Below are positions 57,081-64,000 of a stretch of 64,000 nt of DNA, in pieces. The notes beneath the pieces were generated by a model. It made no database searches and was not told the DNA's origin. It saw only the letters and a program-made list of their open reading frames with translations. Both the position numbers and the translations under genes were made by a program. The stretch covers positions 7,629,501 through 7,693,500 of the forward strand of contig NC_089736.1 of NCBI RefSeq assembly GCF_035083965.1, given 5' to 3'. Each line of letters starts with the position of its first letter. Within the stretch, counting starts at the first letter, position 1. The DNA comes from Branchiostoma lanceolatum (lineage: Eukaryota; Chordata; Leptocardii; Amphioxiformes; Branchiostomatidae).

Positions 57081-60000
57081 ATGTGGCACCAGTTTTGTGA
57101 CTGGTTCTCCTCTCCGATTATCAAGTCACTTTTACCCCAGACTCTCCTTTCTGTAACCTAAAGGCAATGTTTTGATCACAGGATAAAGGGGTTGGTGGAC
57201 AGACAATCTGAATAACCGGTGGTCCCAATAAGTCCTTGAATTGAAGAGTTCTCACGGTGTCGAACAAGTCCATTTCTTCAGATCTCATCCCACTTACAAT
57301 TTTATCCACACCGAATTGCAAGGACAGTTTGTTTTCCGATGTATCACTTTATTCAGGTACGTACCACGACCCCTTTTGTTTCCTGTTGATCCTGAATCGT
57401 GGGCAAAAGGGCCAGATAAAATCAGACCTGCCCTGCGGTGTTTTGGTTGGAACTCTAGCCGCTCCGAGAGGTAGCGCAGCGCGGCGCCCGGCGTCCAACA
57501 TCAGAGGGAAGCGTGTTTATTTTGACTTTGTGGCAACGTCACCAGATGCCGCATAACTCAGCTTTCTCTGTCATATCCTTGTTGTTATGCATCATTAATG
57601 ACAGACAAAACCACCTGTTATAGTTAGCAACCCACAATATTGAATATGGGGCATGGTAGGTCAAGGGACAACAAAGAATACAGATTGTACACTCTACTGG
57701 TGTTACTCCAGTTACTACTGAGAAGGTGTTGTGCAATGTGCAAGCTGACAATGTGTATAAGTACAATGTGCAAAAAGGCGTTGACGTCATACACCAAGTA
57801 TTCTTTTATCATATACAATAGTTGTCTCTGTTGAGGCAATTGGCTAATGGCTTTTTATTACAAGGTCTTCCTAAGACTGATATTTACAAGTTTATTTGAC
57901 CTTCAAACGCCATATGTTACATAGATCACAGTTACTGTACTGTAACTAGCCTCCTTCACAGATTTCTAGGAGCACCAACATTTATTTTTAGGGAGAGCAC
58001 TGATTTGCGATTTTCGACATGGGACAGATTAGTTTCACAGCGCAGAAAGTGTGATTTACATTTTTAGTAGAGACCAAAACCTGTTGTACAACTTTGAAGA
58101 GTTACATCCCATTCGTAAACACTTTCATTTTCAGATCGTCAAGGCCCCAGGAGACCAAAACAAGTTGTACTGATGTTGCATGCTACTTCAATTTGTGTTG
58201 CATCTCTTAGTCATTATAAGATGATTGTTGAGATACAACTAATGCTAAAGGGTTTGAAATTGAAGTTTTGATTAAAGCTTGAAGCTCAGAGTTTTTTCTT
58301 TGAAAGGTGATTGAAGTTTTATATTTTCAATATCTGAAGCAAGCCTCCCAAAGAACTTAGATGTTTCAAACGTTGCCCACAAAATAATTGTCAATGAATA
58401 TAATTCTTAATATGTAATATTGCATATCTTAGACTGAGGCGTTTTTTACTATATTGAAAGCTACATCCTTTTTCGATTAAGAAATGGGAGTTTTTATAGT
58501 ATCTGCCAGAATTCTTGGTGTCACTCGCCACAAATGTGATGCCTTTTAGAAGGAATCATTCCCTGTGGATTTATCAATTATGTATGGAGTGTTGTACAAG
58601 GATGGCTTGTTGGTTACAGAATCAAGAATTAGCCAATTAAGTGGATGGAAGGAAAACTATCTGGGTAGATTTATTGCTTTGACACAGTTACGATCATATC
58701 AGGTAGTTCCAAATGTCTGGACATAATATGTCTCTTACAAAGTGCGGAGAACATGATTGTTGTGTCAGCACTTGAGGTAGTGCATTGTATATTATGTACA
58801 CTATATGACTGAAATTAATATCACAAGTATTGAAAGGTCCTGTAACCAATACGGTACAAAAAAAGACAGCCATTGTATGGTTCATAGAGGTCAAATGTTA
58901 TGAAAAGTATCCTTCTTTCTTATCTTCTAATCAATCTAATGCAGTTATTAAGTGCATTTATGATTATAGATTATGAGAAAGGATATTTTGATCAGGTTTC
59001 CAGGCTTCGAGAATCAGACTTGCTTACCTATGAACCACACAAGCATGGCATAATGGGAAGTCAACTATGGACTAAAAGATTCAGGCTGAGCAATGACTTT
59101 ATATACAGTGAAGCCAGCCCCCTCGAATGTGTCAATTTTCTCTCCCATGCATGCATGCACGTCTTCTTGACAGTCCACTTAGATAACATTGTTTAAAACT
59201 TATTTCTGTCACGACACCTCAGCTCAGACCCTTTGATACATTTCGATAGTCTTACCAACTAGTAAAGTGTGCTTACCCGTTGTCAAAGCAATGTCAGATC
59301 CAAGATTAGAACCAGAATCCGTGACTGTTTGAACCAAATTAGCATGAAATCTGTTTATCCTCCTGTGAAAGGAAAGTAACATGTTAATCCAAGTTGATGT
59401 GGCCGCCTGTCTTTCTTGGTTTGCATCAAGCGTTTGACAGATCGTGCTTGAAAGGTTTGGCCTTTTCAGGACATCTTCTTGTGCTGTCGTGATTTAAATA
59501 TCGATCAGTACACGTCCTGTTACAAGGATCTTTGAGGACACGCATCACCAAGCATGTTGATGATTGTCTTAATTCATCCTTGAATATATTCCATTAGGAT
59601 TGGCTGAATGCAATAGATATAAAGCACTGCTTGTATTTCTGATTTCACTTCATACTAACCAAAAATGTAGTACAATCATGGTTGAAATGCATTAATTTTT
59701 CATAAAACCTCAGAAGCTGAAAGAATGAGGAAACAGGTGGTTGTGACTGCATACATTGCCTTTATTAGCAAGAGCAAAGTACGTTGAGAAATTCAAGGTC
59801 ATAAGGTGCTGACCTTCACCTCCATAAAATCGCAACTGGAAGCCATTTTGTTTCCTGCTGCTTCCTGGCCGGAAGTCCTCCAGCATCCATTAGAAGTGGT
59901 CCTTGCAGTGGAGAGAACATCGCTTGGTTCAACTCTATGGAGGACCATTAGATGGAATCTCTTGATGGTACTCTTGGTGTATCTTGAAGCTCTTAGTTTA

Positions 60001-61614
60001 ATTGTAGTCTTTATACCTGTGTGTGTATGTGTGTACTGGTGTCTATGCTATAAGTAGTTCTTCCTTCTTCACTGTATTAACAGTTCCTGTTTTGATATTT
60101 TACGAATTTCATACAGCAGCTTGTCATATGATTAGTAGTCAGATTTGATTAAAAAAACGTTTGCAAGACATCATACAGACACAGGTAAAGAGAAGGCTTA
60201 CACAGCTGTCTGACTTTCAAAAAAAAGATGCTAATTGTTAGAGATAGCTCAAGGTCCAAGCAAGAAAAGTTATGGTACAAAACAGGCGCACAAATCTCTC
60301 TGAGGATCAAGTTACAGTATGAGTCTGATCCTACTGGCTTTGGGTACAAGTCATTCACAACAAAAGGCTTTGTGATTCTGATGTTCATAAATCTGCGGCA
60401 AGAGGAAAATACTGGAGGAAAATGTCAAAACAGCTTTGTCCGAATTCCACGGCTTAATCTGTGACGCACGATGAAGGCTATAACAGGCTGTAGAAACCCT
60501 GCAGTTCTGGTAAACATGTTTTACTGCCTATTCACATGTTTTACTGGTAAAGTGTATGATTTACTACTTTTGAATCCTTCTGGGGGCAGACATTACGTAT
60601 ATTTTTTATTATTTTGACTTTTACAATCATGTTGCATTAGGTCTGGTGCCAGAAAGTCTCCCTGTTCTTAAGTTAGGGATTCTTTCTAAGGTCACACTAA
60701 ATGTGGTTTATAGCTGACTGACATTATCGGAAGAGCCCAGATCTGATGTTCGTGCAAGACACTGTGGAAAAAATTCAGATTGTTCATCAATTATAGATTA
60801 TGCTACGTCAGAAATGTGTGTTTTTTCTTCAGATTAGTCTTTGCACAATTGCAACATAGTCTTTCTTTTCTTTGTAGTTCTAAACTAAAAGTGCATGGAT
60901 GGTAAAAAGTTTATGGCTCACACTAAGTAACTTCCCAATCACTTTTTGCCTGGATGCATACATTGTGGAGTTTCTTTCCCATCTGTTGCAAGGATGAACA
61001 GCTGTCAAATATAAACTTAAGCAATCAAGGTTTTGTGGTCTGCGTGCCATTGCCTTATATAAATTCCTTTTCCCTATAAAAGCTGTAATAACTCAATCAC
61101 AGATTACCTTGTAGTTAATCCAAAAATCTTCTCTAATAACACAGCATAAATTTTGGTTGTGGAAAGTCTGAATGCCTTTAAGTTAGTTTACAATGCTTTA
61201 TTGACCACCATTTGAATGTCCAAACAGGTGATTTTACGCATGCGGTATCTATGGGTATAAACTTTTGTTCCGGGAGTGTAGACACTTGTCTGAGATGCCT
61301 GAAAACACCTGTCAAAGGTGTATGCTAACATCTCCACATCTCAGAACATGTGTTTTAAGACAGACAAAAGGTATATTTTCCAGCCAGCTGCACCACAATG
61401 CAAGGGCACTTATGTGTATGGCTGGACAATAGAAGAAATGGAAGGTGGTATAAATGCTTTGGTTCTTTGTGACTTGATCGCTTAGATAGCTTTGTGTTCT
61501 TCCACTCTTCTTTTTCAAACAGCTGAATACAAAGTAGAAGCATCACTGGTATCATGCTGGTATCTATGAAAATGAAATGTTAGAACTGCAAGACAGTGAT
61601 GTTTGAAACAGTGT

Positions 61615-61656
61615 AAAACGATGAGTGGGGAATTTTTTTGGCCCACTCATCGTTTT
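61615..61656. repeat. 15-bp perfect inverted repeat with T-rich loop
   Basis: Arms AAAACGATGAGTGGG (61615-61629) and CCCACTCATCGTTTT (61642-61656) are separated by 12 bases rich in T. There are no flanking direct repeats, so it does not look like the micro-palindrome family. Confidence 0.75.
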
Positions 61657-61841
61657 GGAGCCCATGTTGTTAATTTGTGTTGTTAAATCCGTCATTTTAT
61701 TAAAAAGTTAGAAAAACACATTTTCATCAATCTAATGTCTTGAAGATTTTTTAGATGAATGGTGTGAAAATTTTTTGTCCGTCCTAACAAGCAAATGTCC
61801 ATCTAAGGACGGAGGTACAGGTCCTGAAGACAGCCCTGACT

Positions 61842-61954
61842 GTAATCTCCAAGCAGAGCCCTACCGGGCTATTGGACCCTCTCTGGCTTACTGGACCTTC
61901 TCTGGCTAGCATACTACGATTTTCGCGCCCGGTGTGGATCTGCTTGGAGATTAC
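61842..61954. mobile_element. 113-bp MITE with GTAATCTCCAAGCAGA inverted ends
   Basis: Sixteen-base perfect inverted termini (61842-61857 and 61939-61954), flanked by 6-bp direct repeats CTGACT (61836-61841 and 61955-61960). The interior is GC-richer and has two imperfect copies of a CTATTGGACC/TACTGGACC unit. No coding capacity. Superfamily unknown. Confidence 0.75.
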
Positions 61955-62649
61955 CTGACTGCAACATTGTAGGTAGTTGAAAATTGATGAAAACAAACAA
62001 ACTTTTATGGCATTGTCGACTTTAATCATAAATGCAATGATGATAAAAAGATGATTGGAGGTTGTGAATAAAGCCACTATAATGTTTGTAGCGTTACTTG
62101 AATCGATGCCTTTTGATACATTTGTTGATCATCATTATTACTTTAGTTTTATTCTTGGCTTTGTTTGCTACTATGCAGACTTTCCATTTATAAAGTGGAG
62201 TGACAAGATATGATGATGATAAGGAGGGTATTGCAGTAGATACATTTTTCTTGAAAGAAATTCCCAATAGTCTCAGTTAATATAACAGTTGTTGTTTAAC
62301 CTAATTTCACCACCTGTGGTCAATAAGAAATTGTAAACTCTTGGGTGTTTACGATAATGTCCCCTATTCCTTGGTTCTCAACACCTTGAAAGCGGTAATT
62401 TTCTTGTCATTAGGACAAGACACAGGACCTTTCTACCTGCTCATCCCAGGCTTAAGTGTGCACAAAAGGGAGCTGCTCTGTTGAGCCTCTCTTTGTCAGA
62501 TGTCCTAATCTGGGATAGCTCAAGTGAGAGAAAATGCCACATTTAGAAATGAGATATCTTTCTTTACACCCTCTGTCTGCCACCAAGCCGCGACAAGACA
62601 AGCCACCTTACATGTACTATGTAAAAAATGTTTACAGTCTTTCCAGACT

Positions 62650-62935
62650 AGAGTTCAACTTCAACTTAAAGTACCCCCAGATGACCCAGCGAGGGGCAAA
62701 GTAGGGGGGGAGGAGGTCCCAGGCTAAGGCGGGCAGGCCTCCAGCCTGGCACGGAACGACTCAACGGTGGGAGCCGTCACTACCATGCCAGGCAGGGCAT
62801 TCCACTGGGGGATGGTATTAATATTTTTATATATTTGTTCTAACGTTGATTGTTTCAAGTTTGAGAGTATGGTTCGCCCAGATGCGCCCCTGAACTGGTT
62901 TCAGGAGACTGTCAGTGTTTATATTGATGTGGTTT
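62650..62935 (-). mobile_element. 3' end of the same LINE family as 31009-31265, opposite orientation
   Basis: On the minus strand it encodes TIPQWNALPGMVVTAPTVES and further LINE tail sequence, with an upstream match (CTCCTGAAACCAG..CAGGGGCGCA) also present in the other copy. The SFFPRT region is deleted and frames are broken. The plus-strand ORF here is its shadow. Confidence 0.7.
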
Positions 62936-64000
62936 ATGGAAAAAGGTGAGGTGGGCGTTCCTCCTCCAGGCTCCCCATGCATCTCTCTCCTTTATTGCCT
63001 GGATCATATTGTCTACCTTGAGGCCAGTGTCTATGTAGGTTGTTACTGGTCTTCCTGGCTTCCTTTTTTGGAATTCCATGTTTGGGTATCCAAAACATCA
63101 GGTCAGCCATTTAATACATGTATGATATTCAATGAATAATGCAAACACAAAGAGACTTAAGAATTTGGAAGAACTAATAATAAATTGTACTATTACCCAG
63201 CCTCCCAGTTATGTGTACTGTTTAATCTAACTTCAACATGATCTTTGTTTTGAGTGTTTACTTATTATTTTCTTTGAACATTATAAGCATGTTCCATCTA
63301 AACTACTGTCAGACTAGGAATTTGGAAAGTGCTTTTAGTATCTTTGCCAGCTTTTTAGTTTTTTGCAATTAAAAAAAATACTAATAATAAGTTTACTTTC
63401 GGTAAACAAAGGGTGTTTTTTGTGTGGCTAATAATAGTAATTCAGCTCTTTTCCTTTGTGACCTGTGGTATGTTGAACAAAAACCAGAACTATTTAAAAG
63501 AACATAAGCATTTTTCTTCAGGGCAAAGATACTAGTAGCAAAAGTTAGGACCATGGATCCGAAGTGTTTAGGAACTTGTTTAATTTGGGAGGATGTAAGG
63601 TACTATAACCCTCCCACTTCTGTCCTCCTTATTATCTTTAAACAATTACCAAGCTTAAGGCTACCTTTAGTTAGTTAGCAGGAAGAAGGGTAACTATATG
63701 ACATAATGATGACATTTTAAAAATATCCTAAATTGTCTTGTCTCTTTACAAAAGTATAACTTACAGTAAACAGTATCAAGTCGTTCTTAAGTGTGCATAA
63801 AACTTACAGATGCCATACTGTAAGAACATATTGACTGCTGTGAGTTTTTCTTTTTTTTTACGCTATGCTGAAAGCTTTTTAGAGTCTTCTAACACCTTTA
63901 TGATTGGTCCAATACGGCTATTATCCGTGAAAGAAACCGGTGCATGAAAGACTCCTGACGTTATACCTGAGTTAACTTGTAGCATTTATTTTTGTACCTC

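Larger units (their letters stand above)
42027..64000. other. 22-kb stretch without recognisable coding sequence
   Basis: AT-rich, with many short ORFs but no domains and no convincing exon chain on either strand. It holds one micro-palindrome insertion, a 401-bp DNA element, a GTAATCTCC MITE, two SINE-like fragments, a LINE 3' end and a 156-bp tandem duplication. Locally GC-richer islands at about 44395-44545, 47150-47280, 48015-48180, 54590-54760 and 57440-57550 could be regulatory. It could be a long intron of the gene suggested by the exon at 41956-42026, or a gene desert. Confidence 0.45.

Noticed and set aside
57241-57556. GC-rich overlapping ORFs near 57.3-57.5 kb as a gene
   Set aside because: No domain, no partner exons; frames on the same strand overlap without preference. 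A regulatory island is possible but unproven.
62524-62727. Plus-strand ORF ending in GGEEVPG
   Set aside because: It runs through the antisense of a LINE 3' end.

Overview
The window looks like nuclear DNA from a lancelet (Branchiostoma-type cephalochordate). This is an inference. It rests on AT-rich, intron-rich genes of animal type, a head-to-head TYW5/MAIP1 pair (these two genes are also neighbours in vertebrates), ecdysteroid-kinase-like genes in an otherwise deuterostome-like gene set, and dense small DNA-transposon debris with LINE and SINE fragments. There is no sign of prokaryotic organisation, CRISPR or rRNA. All gene models were built by hand from reading frame, splice consensus and phase agreement; no search was run.

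Layout. 196-7054 (minus): first four coding exons of NSF, which runs off the left edge. 7055-9752: intergenic, with three tiny palindromic insertions. 9753-11785 (minus): ecdysteroid-kinase-like gene 1 (EcKL1). 11786-13721: intergenic, with a possible decayed NAT8-like ORF and a TG microsatellite. 14075-18824 (minus): nine-exon NIK/MAP3K14-like kinase whose activation segment is nearly absent. 19471-21647 (plus): CXXCH-containing cytochrome-c-like gene A. 23113-24966 (minus): EcKL2. 27572-30928 (plus): paralogous CXXCH gene B. 32754-35753 (minus): MAIP1. 36059-39423 (plus): TYW5. 39424-64000: about 24.5 kb with one plausible coding exon (41956-42026) and otherwise repeats and apparently noncoding sequence.

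Most interesting points. (1) The two CXXCH genes form a family I associate with bacterial proteins rather than animal ones. They have become spliced genes with TATA promoters, share two introns, but differ in the position of the first intron, and one exon looks homogenised by gene conversion. (2) Each CXXCH gene has a divergent EcKL gene to its left, suggesting duplication of a two-gene module. (3) Six 22-33 bp palindromes starting CAAGG or similar and ending CCTTG are each flanked by 7-bp direct repeats (five exact, one 6/7). They behave like transposon copies reduced to almost nothing but terminal inverted repeats. (4) The NIK-like kinase has HCD-LHPGN in place of the usual catalytic loop, DFS in place of DFG, and lacks an APE-containing activation segment, so it is probably a pseudokinase or an atypical kinase. 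(5) TYW5 and MAIP1 start 305 bp apart in opposite directions.

How the genes may work together: NSF, MAIP1 and TYW5 are housekeeping genes (vesicle fusion, mitochondrial protein quality control, tRNA-Phe modification). The EcKL and CXXCH genes look like accessory metabolic genes, and their pairing is the only hint of a shared pathway.
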